From: Fulvivirga ligni
Lineage (GTDB): Bacteria; Bacteroidota; Bacteroidia; Cytophagales; Cyclobacteriaceae
Reading direction: 5' to 3'
Assembly: GCF_021389935.1 (NCBI RefSeq)
Contig: NZ_CP089979.1
Span: 6,038,501-6,102,500 of the forward strand
DNA length: 64,000 nucleotides
How positions within the stretch are numbered: position 1 is the first letter of the stretch; the number at the start of each line of letters is the position of its first letter. Both the position numbers and the translations under genes were made by a program. Positions 27,064 through 36,251 of this stretch are shown in pieces. Under the pieces are notes generated by a model that was not told the origin of the DNA, made no database searches, and saw only the letters and a list, made by a program, of their open reading frames with translations.

Positions 27064-27450
27064 TTAACGCTTACTGAACTGGAATCTTCTTCTCGCTTTT
27101 CTACGACCGTATTTCTTACGTTCCACCATTCTTGGGTCTCTAGTTAAGAAACCTTCTTTTTTAAGTGGAGGTCTGAATTCAGTGTCGATATCTACTAATG
27201 CTCTAGACACAGCTAATCTAATAGCTTCGGCTTGTCCAGCAGGACCACCTCCGTCTACATTCACCTTAATATCATAAGAACCCTCTACTTCAACAATGTT
27301 AAGAGGCTGCTTTACGATAGTGCGAAGAATCTCAGAAGGAAAGTAATCTTCTAAACTTCTGCTGTTAACAGTGATTTCGCCATTTCCTGCAGACACATAG
27401 ATTCTGGCTACTGAAGTTTTTCTTCTTCCTATTGAACTTATTACTTCCAT
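27064..27450 (-). CDS. rpsI: 30S ribosomal protein S9
   Basis: This small-subunit protein has 128 residues. The start is taken at the ATG at 27450 (MEVISSIGRRKTSVARIYV); a TTG one codon earlier is less likely. Family marks are IGRRKTSVARI, VNVDGGGPAGQAEAIRLAVSRALV, LTRDPRMVERKKYGRRKARRRFQFSKR and the basic C-terminal tail that reaches the P-site tRNA. It follows rplM by only three bases, the usual L13-S9 pairing. Confidence 0.98.
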   Translation of the reverse strand: MEVISSIGRRKTSVARIYVSAGNGEITVNSRSLEDYFPSEILRTIVKQPLNIVEVEGSYDIKVNVDGGGPAGQAEAIRLAVSRALVDIDTEFRPPLKKEGFLTRDPRMVERKKYGRRKARRRFQFSKR

Positions 27451-27453
27451 CAA

Positions 27454-27897
27454 TTAAAATTTAATTTCTTTTGGTTGTTGAGCTTCATGTGGATGCTCAG
27501 CACCCTCATAAACGTATAAATTTTTGAATAAGGCTCTTCCAAGTCTGTTTTTAGGCAACATACCTCTAACTGCTCTTTCAACAAGCAATCTTGAGGACTT
27601 GGCCATCAATTCCTTAGGAGTAGCTGCACGCTGTCCTCCCGGATAACCGGTGTGTGTAACATATACCTTGTCGGTCCATTTTTTACCGGTAAGCCTGATC
27701 TTGTCAGCATTGATAACGATAACGTTATCACCGCAGTCTACATTAGGTGTAAACTCAGGCTTATTTTTTCCTCTAATTACTTTCGCAACCTCACTGGCCA
27801 ACCTACCAAGAACCTTAGAATCAGCGTCTACGATGATCCATTCTTTGTTTACGGTTGCCTTGTTAGCCGAAACTGTCTTATAACTTAAAGTATCCAC
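27454..27897 (-). CDS. rplM: 50S ribosomal protein L13
   Basis: This 147-residue large-subunit protein begins with a GTG codon (MDTLSYKTVSANKATVNKEW). Family blocks are WIIVDADSKVLGRLASEVAKVIRGKNKPEFTP, DCGDNVIVINADKIRLTGKKW, HTGYPGG, AVRGMLPKNRLGRALFKNLYVYEG and HPHEAQQP. It is the first gene of the L13-S9-S2-EF-Ts operon. A well-formed promoter lies about 55 bases upstream. Confidence 0.98.
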   Translation of the reverse strand: MDTLSYKTVSANKATVNKEWIIVDADSKVLGRLASEVAKVIRGKNKPEFTPNVDCGDNVIVINADKIRLTGKKWTDKVYVTHTGYPGGQRAATPKELMAKSSRLLVERAVRGMLPKNRLGRALFKNLYVYEGAEHPHEAQQPKEIKF

Positions 27898-27952
27898 GCT
27901 TTAAAAGCTTTATTTTTTGTAATAGATATTTCTCCCCCTTGAAAAAGGACCA

Positions 27953-27983
27953 CAAAGATAGAAGTATATATTTTCATATGCAA
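27953..27983 (-). promoter_or_regulatory. Predicted promoter of the rplM-rpsI-rpsB-tsf operon
   Basis: On the minus strand TTG (27983-27981), a 20-base spacer and TATCTTTG (27960-27953) match the Bacteroidota -33/-7 pattern. The implied leader before the rplM GTG is about 50 bases, long enough for autogenous control. Confidence 0.6.
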
Positions 27984-28018
27984 CACCAGTCTGTAAATAT
28001 TTACATTATGGCGTTTTT

Positions 28019-28732
28019 TTATGCATACTTATCCAGCTGCTTTACGAGCACCGCAAAGTCTTTTGGATAGGGTGCCTCTATATTTTTCTCTTCTCCATCT
28101 CTGGTAGTGAACCTTAAGGCTCGTGCGTGCAAAGCTAACCTTTTAATTAATGGTTGTTCCTCTGTATCGCGTTTTAAATTAAAATGTTTTTTAAACTGAG
28201 AAAGATATACCGCCTGACCTCCGTAATGAGGGTCGCTTACAATAGGAGCTCCCTGAGTGGTCAGGTGTATCCTGATTTGGTGCATCCTACCAGTTACAGG
28301 CCTGCATTCAACTAAAGTATTAGAGCGGTAAGCTTTTATTGTATTGAGCGTAGTCTGCGCTGGCTTTCCATCTCTATAGTCTATCTTCACGGTACCGTTA
28401 GAGAGCTTTGAAATAGGCTTGTCTATCACCAATTCATTAAAGTCATGAATGCCGTTACTCACTGCATGGTACACCTTACCTATTTTTCTATTCTCAAACT
28501 GCATAGAGATCTCACGATAGGCTTCCGGATTTTTAGCAATAATCAATGCTCCGGATGTTTCCTTATCTAGTCTGTGCCCTACCTGAGCATCATCACTATA
28601 CTTCTTAGCTAAAGAAAGGATATTCACCTGATCGTTACGATCATCTAAAGTAGATATGTGCGGAGGTTTATTGATAACAATATAATCCTCATCCTCCCAC
28701 AGGATTAAATCTTTAAACAACACTTTTGCCAT
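28019..28732 (-). CDS. RluA-family pseudouridine synthase
   Basis: This 237-residue RNA-modifying enzyme isomerises uridine in rRNA or tRNA. The catalytic Asp lies in HRLDKETSGALIIAKN. Other family blocks are YIVINKPPHISTLDD, KVYHAVSNG, GRMHQIRIHL and IVSDPHYGG. It lacks an N-terminal S4 domain, so it resembles the short RluA/RluC-type enzymes. The exact target base cannot be told from the sequence. It lies 48 bases downstream of the histidine-kinase gene on the same strand. Confidence 0.92.
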   Translation of the reverse strand: MAKVLFKDLILWEDEDYIVINKPPHISTLDDRNDQVNILSLAKKYSDDAQVGHRLDKETSGALIIAKNPEAYREISMQFENRKIGKVYHAVSNGIHDFNELVIDKPISKLSNGTVKIDYRDGKPAQTTLNTIKAYRSNTLVECRPVTGRMHQIRIHLTTQGAPIVSDPHYGGQAVYLSQFKKHFNLKRDTEEQPLIKRLALHARALRFTTRDGEEKNIEAPYPKDFAVLVKQLDKYA

Positions 28733-28780
28733 GGTGCAAAGCTAAAGATTTATAATAAGTGAATAACAGAACGGGAATGA

Positions 28781-29833
28781 TTATTCGTCGTATGGTGGCT
28801 CGTCCTGCCCAATAGGCAGCTTGAAGCTAAATACAGAGCCTTCTCCCACAATACTTTTTACCTCCACTTTAGAATTATGGCCTTCCATTATATGCTTTAC
28901 GATGGCCAGCCCGAGACCTGTACCTCCTTTTTCACGAGACCGGCTCTTATCCACCCGGTAGAATCGTTCAAAAATTCGCTTTACATCTTCAGCAGGAATA
29001 CCCTCTCCAGAGTCTTTCACAAAGGTAGTGACTGTGGTTTTTGATATAGTAAAGCTCACCCATACCCTACTGCCTTCATTGGAGTATTTTACAGCGTTGC
29101 TTATCAGATTAGTGAGTACCTGATTGATTCGTTGCCAGTCAGCATAGACCAAAACCTCCTCTTCATTTCCTTCCAGCTCCAGAACGATATCCTTCTTATC
29201 AGCCTTGTTTTCAAACTGATCAAAGATCTCTTCTATAAGCCTTTTGATGTCAAAGGTTTCGAAATGCATTTTTATTTCACCGGTCTCTATCTGAGAGAGG
29301 GTAAGTAAATCTTGCACCAGCATATCAAGACCATCTAAGCTTTTAGCTGCCTTTTTAAGGAATTTTATCCTTACATTCTTATCCTTTACGGCCCCGTCTA
29401 AAAGTGTATGTACAAAGCCCTGAGCTGCAAAGATCGGTGTTTTGAGTTCATGACTGACGTCAGCAATAAATTCCTTTCTGAAGGCCTCAATCTTTTTGAG
29501 CTCATCAATTTCCTTTTGCTTAAGTGCAGCATAAGAAAATATCTCTTCATTAATCTTCTTCAGTGGATTAAGCATGTTAGACCTATCATGCTCTATACTG
29601 GAAAGCTCCTTCTTCCTCAGCTTATCAAACAGGTTATATATTTTGTTTATTTCTCTGAAGATCAAAAACTCCAGAATAATAAAGCCCAATAGATATGATG
29701 AGGAAAAGCTGATAAGAAACGTTACTACCAGCGCATTTTGAGTGACCTCCTTAAATAAGGAAAGGAATGCAGTGGTTACTGCTGCAATACAAAACGCTAA
29801 TAGTACGGCTATTACACGCGAACTGAATACCAT
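28781..29833 (-). CDS. PhoR-like sensor histidine kinase
   Basis: This 350-residue kinase has two N-terminal transmembrane helices (about 6-25 and 33-55) and almost no periplasmic loop, so it probably senses within the membrane or through partners. The phospho-accepting His is in FIADVSHELKTPIFAAQGF. The ATP-binding domain shows the N box (NLISNAVKYSNEG), the G1 box (DSGEGIPAEDVKRIFERFYR) and G2 (GGTGLGLAIVKHI). It follows the response regulator by four bases, so they form one two-component pair. PhoR-like is by resemblance of the kinase core. No phosphate-transport genes are nearby to confirm a role in phosphate starvation. Confidence 0.9.
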   Translation of the reverse strand: MVFSSRVIAVLLAFCIAAVTTAFLSLFKEVTQNALVVTFLISFSSSYLLGFIILEFLIFREINKIYNLFDKLRKKELSSIEHDRSNMLNPLKKINEEIFSYAALKQKEIDELKKIEAFRKEFIADVSHELKTPIFAAQGFVHTLLDGAVKDKNVRIKFLKKAAKSLDGLDMLVQDLLTLSQIETGEIKMHFETFDIKRLIEEIFDQFENKADKKDIVLELEGNEEEVLVYADWQRINQVLTNLISNAVKYSNEGSRVWVSFTISKTTVTTFVKDSGEGIPAEDVKRIFERFYRVDKSRSREKGGTGLGLAIVKHIMEGHNSKVEVKSIVGEGSVFSFKLPIGQDEPPYDE

Positions 29834-29837
29834 ATAT

Positions 29838-30527
29838 CTAGTTTAGGCTAAACTTATAGCCTACACCTTTCACAGTTTTGATGTAGTCATCCCCAATCTT
29901 CTCTCTCACCTTTCTAATGTGCACATCTACCGTTCTGGCTAGCACATAAACATCTGAACCCCAGATATTCTGCAACAGCTCATCACGACCAAATACCTTA
30001 TTAGGGTTTTGTGCCAGGAAATAAAGTAATTCAAATTCCTTTTTAGGGAGAGTTATTTCACCACCTTCTCTTTGAATGGTGTAGCTAGAGCGATCGATAA
30101 CAAGATCTCCTATGGTGATTTGATTAGTGACAGTTTTCTTTTTAGAATCTCTTCTAAACAAAGCACTGATCCTGCTCATAAGTGCCCTTGGCTTTATAGG
30201 CTTGGTGATATAATCATCCGCGCCTACGTCGAAAGCGGCCACTTCTGAATACTCTTCAGAGCGAGCTGTGAGAAAGATAATGAATGAACTGGCGAGTTCA
30301 GGAATTTCACGCATCTGCCTACAGGTTTCAACACCATCTTGCTTGGGCATCATGATGTCTAACAGAATTAAATCAGGCTTGAATTTTTTGGCAATTTCAA
30401 CACCTCTTATACCATCCAATGCTGTTTTAACTTCATACCCTTGCTTCTCAAGGTTGTACTTAAGCAATTCCAGGATTGCCTCTTCATCATCAACAACAAG
30501 CACTTTGTATTCCTGCTTGCTTCCCAT
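29838..30527 (-). CDS. OmpR/PhoB-family response regulator
   Basis: This 229-residue regulator begins with a receiver domain (about 1-125). It carries the acidic pocket VVDDEE, the phosphorylated Asp57 in PDLILLDIMMPKQDG, a Thr/Ser site in FLTARSEEYSE and the conserved Lys in YITKPIKPRAL. The DNA-binding winged helix follows (about 135-229), with LPKKEFELLYFLAQNPNKVFGRDELLQNIWG and TVDVHIRKVREKIG. It is the first gene of the pair with the adjacent kinase. Short TTAA-type repeats just upstream could be an autoregulatory site. Confidence 0.93.
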   Translation of the reverse strand: MGSKQEYKVLVVDDEEAILELLKYNLEKQGYEVKTALDGIRGVEIAKKFKPDLILLDIMMPKQDGVETCRQMREIPELASSFIIFLTARSEEYSEVAAFDVGADDYITKPIKPRALMSRISALFRRDSKKKTVTNQITIGDLVIDRSSYTIQREGGEITLPKKEFELLYFLAQNPNKVFGRDELLQNIWGSDVYVLARTVDVHIRKVREKIGDDYIKTVKGVGYKFSLN

Positions 30528-30640
30528 AGTTATCGAGTTTTAATGAAAATCAACTTTGCTTTTCTAAAAGAAAGGCTAAAACTATAGAGAAAATGCTTCA
30601 ATAAAAAGCATGTAATAATAACTTAACAATTCCTTAATTA

Positions 30641-31435
30641 TTAACTTTTCTCATAGTTATTTATATCAATTTCTACCGCTCCTACGAACATTTCTGCTTT
30701 AATTTTTAGCGGCACTTTATTTAAATCATCAGAGATCCACACCTTAATAGAGTTTTCACCATCAAACAGGCTGTTTTCCGGCATAATGGGCGACAGCACC
30801 AATGACTTAATCTTTCCAAGCTTCGTTTTTACAGTTTCCTTACCGATGTAACGCACCTGGAATTTGTAAAGCTCATCATCAAAGAAAGCATCAATAGTAA
30901 TTATATCGCCTTCTTTATATTTAGTAAAATCTAATACCCTAAGATAATAATATCCGCTTACTAAATCCTGAATATTTTTCTTGGTATCGAAGTACTTAGC
31001 TGCTTTCCATTTTTCCTTTTTATGGTCATAGGTTTTCACCTTAGCCTGCTGCTTTTCATGATCGAAGGTTACTACTTCGTTCTTGCGATACTTCCCTTCC
31101 TCTATTACCCTGTAGAATTTATGACTAACAATAGAGGCAGTATCTAAGTAAGTGCCCCAATTATCGCGAATTCTTAAAAACATATCGAACATGCCGATGG
31201 ACTCGCCGAACACATCAATTTTATAACAAGGCCTATTATTTAGGGTATAGATATCTTTACTGATAACCATTTTGCCTTTAGCCGCATGAACAAACCCATA
31301 ATGGGCTGTGTATTCGATTACCTCTCCAGGCTTAAAGCAATTATTCTCAATTACCCTGTAGGTAGATTGATTATTGCTTAACCCCATCCAGAGGGCGGCA
31401 GAAAAAAAGAAGACAGAAGTAAATAGTTTAAACAT
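30641..31435 (-). CDS. DUF3108 periplasmic/outer-envelope protein
   Basis: This 264-residue exported protein has a signal-like N-terminus (MFKLFTSVFFFSAALWMGLS) and the DUF3108 beta-rich pattern: CFKPGEVIEYTAHYGFVHAAKGKMVIS, KIDVFGESIGMFDMFLRIRDNWGTYLD, ASIVSHKFYRVIEEGKYRKNEVVTFDHEK, then DLVSGYYYLRVLD and KIKSLVLSPIMPENSLFDGENSIKVWISDDLNKVP. The fold is thought to resemble lipocalin-like or LolA-like barrels. The role is unknown to me. It is the last gene of a three-gene minus-strand group with a metallopeptidase and an outer-membrane barrel, with small gaps (21 and 8 bases). Confidence 0.82.
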   Translation of the reverse strand: MFKLFTSVFFFSAALWMGLSNNQSTYRVIENNCFKPGEVIEYTAHYGFVHAAKGKMVISKDIYTLNNRPCYKIDVFGESIGMFDMFLRIRDNWGTYLDTASIVSHKFYRVIEEGKYRKNEVVTFDHEKQQAKVKTYDHKKEKWKAAKYFDTKKNIQDLVSGYYYLRVLDFTKYKEGDIITIDAFFDDELYKFQVRYIGKETVKTKLGKIKSLVLSPIMPENSLFDGENSIKVWISDDLNKVPLKIKAEMFVGAVEIDINNYEKS

Positions 31436-31456
31436 GCATCAATTTAGGTTCTTTAC

Positions 31457-32479
31457 TCAAAGGAAAGGATGTTTTTCCTCGAAGTAGGTGATAAAGCTGG
31501 TTAAATCTTCGTTAAATTTATTCTCAAACAGATCCATTAATTTATCCTGTTTTGATCTATATCGCAAAAAAGACATAAAATAGGTGTTATTGGGATTGAA
31601 TTCAGAGCGGTCTTTTTTATAGGTTTCAAAATGAAAACTGATGGTATCCAACTTAGAAACAATGTTTCTGATCATTAGCTGCTTTTCCTGACTTTTCTCG
31701 GCGTCATCTTTATTTGCCATGCCTGCATATAACTTTTCCAGGCTATCGGCACCACGCAACACATGACCTATGTAAGCATTCTCATCTTCAATCTCGTACT
31801 TATAAGTCAAATATTCTTCTGACTCTTCACCATAAGTATCTTTCAAAAATCTATAAGCTCCTCTTTCTGCGATGAACGACGCAATATTCTCATTAAACTC
31901 AACACTATCTTTAACGAAAATGGTAGCGTGTACCAACTCATGGATAATTAGATTTGCCAAGTCACCAGTATTTCGGTAAAGCATATTGCTTAGGATAGGA
32001 TCCTTAAACCAACCTAGGGTAGACCAGCCTCCTACTGTTCTTATGCCTGCATCATACCCTTCCTCACTAAGCTCCTCCATGGCTTCTTTAGCATCCTCCT
32101 CCATGAAAAAGCCTTTGTAAGGCATTTGTCCTACTATAGGGAAATCCCACTCTTTAGCTTTCAATTCGTAAGGCTCACAACCAGTGACCACCCAAAGGAT
32201 AGGTTTACCCTTCTGGTCATACATGGTGGTGTAATTGTCTGTATTATTAAGACCGAGCGAGTCAATGGCGTATTGCCTCACCTTGGCTATAAAATGTAGT
32301 TTTTGTTTTACGGAATCCGCCACCTCAGGATCAGCGATATATTCTGATACTGGCCTGGCATTCCAAACGATATGTAATTGCCCCTTGGCTTGTTTATAAG
32401 CATAGCCTACAAGCTCCAGGTTAAACAAAACCCATATCAGTAAAACTGCGATTAATATCAGACCAATCTTTTTTATCAT
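31457..32479 (-). CDS. Predicted membrane-anchored zinc aminopeptidase (COG4324-type)
   Basis: This 340-residue protein has an N-terminal signal anchor (about 4-24). The zinc-peptidase motif HELVHATIF (about residues 181-189) is followed 16 residues later by NENIASFIAERGAYRF, supplying a third ligand Glu. The upstream blocks RPVSEYIADPEV, VTGCEPYELKAKEWDFPIVG, YKGFF and GGWSTLGWFKDPIL are those of the predicted aminopeptidase family annotated in many Bacteroidota and Proteobacteria. The substrate is unknown. It lies between the barrel gene (8 bases upstream) and the DUF3108 gene (21 bases downstream), so a joint envelope role is likely. Confidence 0.82.
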   Translation of the reverse strand: MIKKIGLILIAVLLIWVLFNLELVGYAYKQAKGQLHIVWNARPVSEYIADPEVADSVKQKLHFIAKVRQYAIDSLGLNNTDNYTTMYDQKGKPILWVVTGCEPYELKAKEWDFPIVGQMPYKGFFMEEDAKEAMEELSEEGYDAGIRTVGGWSTLGWFKDPILSNMLYRNTGDLANLIIHELVHATIFVKDSVEFNENIASFIAERGAYRFLKDTYGEESEEYLTYKYEIEDENAYIGHVLRGADSLEKLYAGMANKDDAEKSQEKQLMIRNIVSKLDTISFHFETYKKDRSEFNPNNTYFMSFLRYRSKQDKLMDLFENKFNEDLTSFITYFEEKHPFL

Positions 32480-32487
32480 AACTATAA

Positions 32488-33615
32488 TTACCTGTTTCTT
32501 AAAAGAAAAAAGTCTCCGGTATAGTTTATATAAAAGCCATAAGCATATTCAAATGTTCCGTTCTTGAAATCAAAAAACGGCTCTACTCGGGTATTAAAAA
32601 ATACACCATCAGTAATCTTAAGCTGATGCATAAACCTTAAAATCAGCAACTCCCTAATGGGCTCAACTACATCATAATTCTTGTAAGATGATGACTGTGA
32701 GGAATATAACTGACCACCTTGTATGCAGGTAAAATCACTTCCTCGCCAGTAACTAGCCATAATATTAAGGTTTAACCTGGTTTGTATACTTGCATTCAAA
32801 TAAATTCCTGAACCCGCCTTAAGTGCCGTGTCTTCATCACCAGAAAAATTATTACTGTACACAAAATAATTTTGCATTTTGAACTCGCTAACAAAACCCT
32901 GCTCTGAAATTGGGAAGGTCAACTCCAAGCCAGAGCTGAAGTTTCCTTTGGTCTGCAATGGTTCTGGGTTAGCATCTATCTGTCCTCCTTGATGATAAAT
33001 CACCATTTGGTAAGGAATAGTCAATTTAACATTCCCTTTATTTATCGGACTCCATTTTACGGACATACCACCAGTAATCTGCTCTTGAGATGAATCACCT
33101 TTATATATCATATTTTGCCAGTCTACCCAGGTGTCCAAAAACAACGATTCTTTATCTACTTTTATTTGAAACCCATTTTCCAAACGTCGGTTTAGTGTGT
33201 TTTCAAAGTCATAGAGCGGCTCTATCAATCGGTGAGATACACTGCCATCTAAAGTACCTAAAATGAGAGAGAAGGCATTTTTATTATATCTAAAAGAAAA
33301 AGTAGGTGCCACCTCACTGTAATCATCATTGCCAAAATCCTTTTGAAGGTATATCCCAGCCTCAATTCTTATAAACTTGCCCGCTTGATATGACAGATTT
33401 GGATTGAGCTGATAGCCAAACAAAGTATAGCCGTCAGCAATATCATTAAAATACTCATTGTTTTTAGCGAAGCCCAAACTATTGATACTTAGCGCCAGCA
33501 CATTTGAATCGCTTTCCTGAAGGGAGTGATCATATTGAAAAGATTTATTATTAAGCTGGGCCTGTGCCAGTGAGGTGTTTAGGATTATCAGTATTAAAAC
33601 CTGAAATATTTTCAT
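32488..33615 (-). CDS. Predicted outer-membrane beta-barrel protein of unknown function
   Basis: This is a protein of about 375 residues. The ATG at 33615 gives a signal peptide (MKIFQVLILIILNTSLAQAQ), whereas the longer reading has 20 extra residues before it. The mature protein shows alternating hydrophobic and polar beta-strands (AYGFYINYTGDFFLLRNR, LNLNIMASYWRGSDF, IPYQMVIYH) but does not end in the usual aromatic residue. I do not recognise a named family. It is the first gene of the group with the HELVHA metallopeptidase and DUF3108 protein. It may be a surface channel or a scaffold, but no function is claimed. Confidence 0.7.
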   Translation of the reverse strand: MKIFQVLILIILNTSLAQAQLNNKSFQYDHSLQESDSNVLALSINSLGFAKNNEYFNDIADGYTLFGYQLNPNLSYQAGKFIRIEAGIYLQKDFGNDDYSEVAPTFSFRYNKNAFSLILGTLDGSVSHRLIEPLYDFENTLNRRLENGFQIKVDKESLFLDTWVDWQNMIYKGDSSQEQITGGMSVKWSPINKGNVKLTIPYQMVIYHQGGQIDANPEPLQTKGNFSSGLELTFPISEQGFVSEFKMQNYFVYSNNFSGDEDTALKAGSGIYLNASIQTRLNLNIMASYWRGSDFTCIQGGQLYSSQSSSYKNYDVVEPIRELLILRFMHQLKITDGVFFNTRVEPFFDFKNGTFEYAYGFYINYTGDFFLLRNR

Positions 33616-33759
33616 ACCAAGAAGTTTGGCGCAATATATAAAAGCAGCGGCAAAGCAATGCCTCTGTAAATACATTTTTTAGGAGGGTTATCTCACTTTT
33701 ATGCCTATAACTTAGTAACTTCACCATTAATAAAATTTAATCAAGTAAGTAAACCGATA

Positions 33760-34788
33760 ATGGCTGAAAAGGACGAAAAATTAAAGGCGCTTCAATTAAC
33801 TATTGATAAACTAGAAAAAACCTTTGGTAAAGGTGCTGTGATGAAACTGAGTGACGAGCGGGTAGTAGACGTGCCTGCCATTTCAACGGGATCTCTCAGC
33901 CTTGATATAGCCTTAGGTGTTGGCGGAATACCACGTGGAAGAGTTATAGAAATATATGGACCTGAATCATCAGGTAAAACCACTTTATCTATGCACTGTA
34001 TCGCTGAAGCTCAGAAAACTGGAGGTTTAGCAGCATTTATAGATGCGGAGCATGCTTTTGATAGAGTATATGCAGAGAAACTAGGCATTGACACTGAGAA
34101 CTTACTTATTTCTCAACCAGATAGTGGTGAGCAGGCACTCGAAATTGCTGAGCACCTCATCAGGTCTGGAGCTATTGATATCATCGTAATTGACTCCGTA
34201 GCAGCTTTGGTTCCTAAAGGTGAACTTGAAGGTGAAATGGGTGATAGCAAAATGGGTCTACAAGCTAGATTGATGTCTCAGGCATTAAGAAAGCTAACAG
34301 GTACCATTAATAAAACAGGTTGTTCATGTATTTTCATTAACCAGCTTCGTGAGAAAATTGGGGTAATGTTCGGAAACCCTGAAACAACCACTGGTGGTAA
34401 TGCTCTTAAATTCTATGCTTCTGTTAGACTTGACATCAGAAGAATAGGTCAGATTAAGGAAGGAGCCAATGACATCATTGGTAACAGAACCAGAGTGAAG
34501 GTAGTGAAAAACAAGGTAGCTCCTCCATTTAAAGTGGTAGAGTTTGACATCATGTATGGTAAAGGTGTTTCTAAAGTAGGTGAAGTACTCGATCTTGGTG
34601 TAGAGCTAGATATAGTGAAGAAAGCAGGATCATGGTTCTCTTATGATGGCAACAAACTTGGCCAGGGAAGAGATGCAGTAAAAACTCTTTTAGAAGACAA
34701 TCCTGAGCTTATGGAAGAGATTGAAAACAAAATTAAAGCTCAAATAAAGGGCGAAGATCTTGAAAAGCCTATTGCTGCTCAAGAATAG
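33760..34788 (+). CDS. recA: Recombinase RecA
   Basis: This 342-residue strand-exchange ATPase acts in homologous recombination and the SOS response. Blocks are [38 protein letters not shown] with Walker A GPESSGKT (about 67-74), [28 protein letters not shown], Walker [36 protein letters not shown] and the DNA-binding loop [36 protein letters not shown]. The length is typical. It is divergent from the barrel gene across 144 bases. I see no recognisable LexA site there, but the Bacteroidota motif is not firmly known to me. Confidence 0.99.
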   Translation: MAEKDEKLKALQLTIDKLEKTFGKGAVMKLSDERVVDVPAISTGSLSLDIALGVGGIPRGRVIEIYGPESSGKTTLSMHCIAEAQKTGGLAAFIDAEHAFDRVYAEKLGIDTENLLISQPDSGEQALEIAEHLIRSGAIDIIVIDSVAALVPKGELEGEMGDSKMGLQARLMSQALRKLTGTINKTGCSCIFINQLREKIGVMFGNPETTTGGNALKFYASVRLDIRRIGQIKEGANDIIGNRTRVKVVKNKVAPPFKVVEFDIMYGKGVSKVGEVLDLGVELDIVKKAGSWFSYDGNKLGQGRDAVKTLLEDNPELMEEIENKIKAQIKGEDLEKPIAAQE

Positions 34789-34810
34789 TATATTCCACAA
34801 TTGATTTAAA

Positions 34811-34845
34811 AAAAAGGGAGTTCTAAATTTTAGAACTCCCTTTTT
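34811..34845. terminator. Bidirectional terminator between recA and the permease gene
   Basis: AAAAAGGGAGTTCTAAA and TTTAGAACTCCCTTTTT form a near-perfect stem. T-runs lie on both strands, 23 bases after the recA stop and 21 before the convergent permease stop. Confidence 0.9.
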
Positions 34846-34865
34846 CATTATTGAATAATATCCTA

Positions 34866-36131
34866 TTAGCTCGACCTGATGGCTATCACTGGATCTAACC
34901 TGGCGGCTAGTGCGGCCGGCACAATTCCAGATACAGTACCAATAGCTGCTGACACACCCAGTCCGAGAACTATATTTTTTATAGACAATACTACTTCCAG
35001 ACTTCCCATAGGGATGAAAGTAATCAGGTAAACCAAAAGCAAACCTGCCAACCCACCTATAACACTAAGGAAAATTGATTCGAACAGGAACTGAAAGAGT
35101 ATGAAGAAGTTTTTAGCTCCTAATGACTTTTGTATACCTATAATATTGGTTCTTTCCTTTACTGAAACAAACATAATATTTGCGATTCCAAATCCACCTA
35201 CTAATATAGAGAAGCCTCCGATAATCCATCCTGCAATTCCGAATACATCGAATACACTGCCGATAATATTGGCTATAGCTTCAGGTCGGTTCAGAGCAAA
35301 GTTATCATCCTGCTTAGGCTTTAAACCTCTGCGATTCCTGAGCAACCCTGTCAACTCATTTTCCAACTCTACTAAACCAATATCAGAATCCTTTCCTTTT
35401 ACCCCAATTCTAGAGCCTAGCTCTTCCCAGGAACCAGTTCCGGTTTGGTATAATTTCCTAAAGGAGGTATAAGGTATAATACACAGATCATCATTACTGG
35501 ATGTACCCAGGAAGCTTTCCCCTTCCCTGGGCATAGTTCCTATAATGATGTATTTTAAATTTTTAATTTTAATTTCCTTACCAATAGGGTCAGTGCCGAA
35601 AGGAAACAGCGCAGATACCAGATTACTTCCGATAATAGCTACGTTACGACCAGATTCAGTTTCTATCTGACTGAAATAACGCCCTTTATTCAGTTCTATC
35701 TCAAAGATATCACTGTATCCGTAGGTGCTTCCGCAAAGCTCTACCTCACTGATACTGTTATTACCTCTTTTTATAGTGGAGTTATTCCGAACGCCGAAAA
35801 TGGCCATTGAACTACTATTCTTTAGGTTTTCCTCAAGAAAATGGAATTCATTATAGCTAACATTTGGTCTCTGCCAAAAGTCCCACCAGCGGTACTCTCC
35901 ATTGGCGTCTGGCGTAAACGGCCATTTTTCAATGTAGATAACACCAGCTCCCAGGAAGCTAAAACTATCCTTAATATTCTTCTCCAGCGAATCAACCAGG
36001 GTAAACACTGTGATAATGGCAAAAATACCCACCGTAACACCAAGCAAAGACAGAACCGTTCTTAGAAGGTTCATCTTCAGTGCATTCCAGGCAAACCTGA
36101 AGCTTTCTAATATGAGTTGAATTACTAACAC
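34866..36131 (-). CDS. MacB/FtsX-type ABC transporter permease without adjacent ATPase
   Basis: This 421-residue permease has a first transmembrane helix after SFRFAWNALKMNLLRTVLSLLG (about 18-48). A large extracytoplasmic MacB_PCD domain follows (about 50-285), then three C-terminal helices (about 295-415) with the FtsX block GIANIMFVSVKERTNIIGIQKSLGAK. Relatives export peptides, lipoproteins or siderophores or act in envelope stress, usually with a cytoplasmic ATPase. No ATPase or membrane-fusion gene is beside it. It is divergent from queA and convergent with recA, so it stands alone. The substrate is unknown. Confidence 0.88.
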   Translation of the reverse strand: MLVIQLILESFRFAWNALKMNLLRTVLSLLGVTVGIFAIITVFTLVDSLEKNIKDSFSFLGAGVIYIEKWPFTPDANGEYRWWDFWQRPNVSYNEFHFLEENLKNSSSMAIFGVRNNSTIKRGNNSISEVELCGSTYGYSDIFEIELNKGRYFSQIETESGRNVAIIGSNLVSALFPFGTDPIGKEIKIKNLKYIIIGTMPREGESFLGTSSNDDLCIIPYTSFRKLYQTGTGSWEELGSRIGVKGKDSDIGLVELENELTGLLRNRRGLKPKQDDNFALNRPEAIANIIGSVFDVFGIAGWIIGGFSILVGGFGIANIMFVSVKERTNIIGIQKSLGAKNFFILFQFLFESIFLSVIGGLAGLLLVYLITFIPMGSLEVVLSIKNIVLGLGVSAAIGTVSGIVPAALAARLDPVIAIRSS

Positions 36132-36194
36132 CTGTTTTTTATATCAAAATTGAAAAGTATTTCTTGGTAGATAATGTTAATAAATAAATTACTT

Positions 36195-36202
36195 TAACTT
36201 TG
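36195..36202 (+). promoter_or_regulatory. Predicted -7 element for queA
   Basis: TAACTTTG matches TAnnTTTG 49 bases upstream of the queA start. No convincing -33 TTTG stands at the right distance. Confidence 0.35.
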
Positions 36203-36251
36203 CAAGCTAAATTTTAAATAAACTGTTTTATTTAATACCGTAATATTAAAT

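Noticed and set aside
36132-36251. preQ1 riboswitch before queA
   Set aside because: The leader after the -7 element is only about 45 bases and shows no preQ1-type stem with an A-rich tail.
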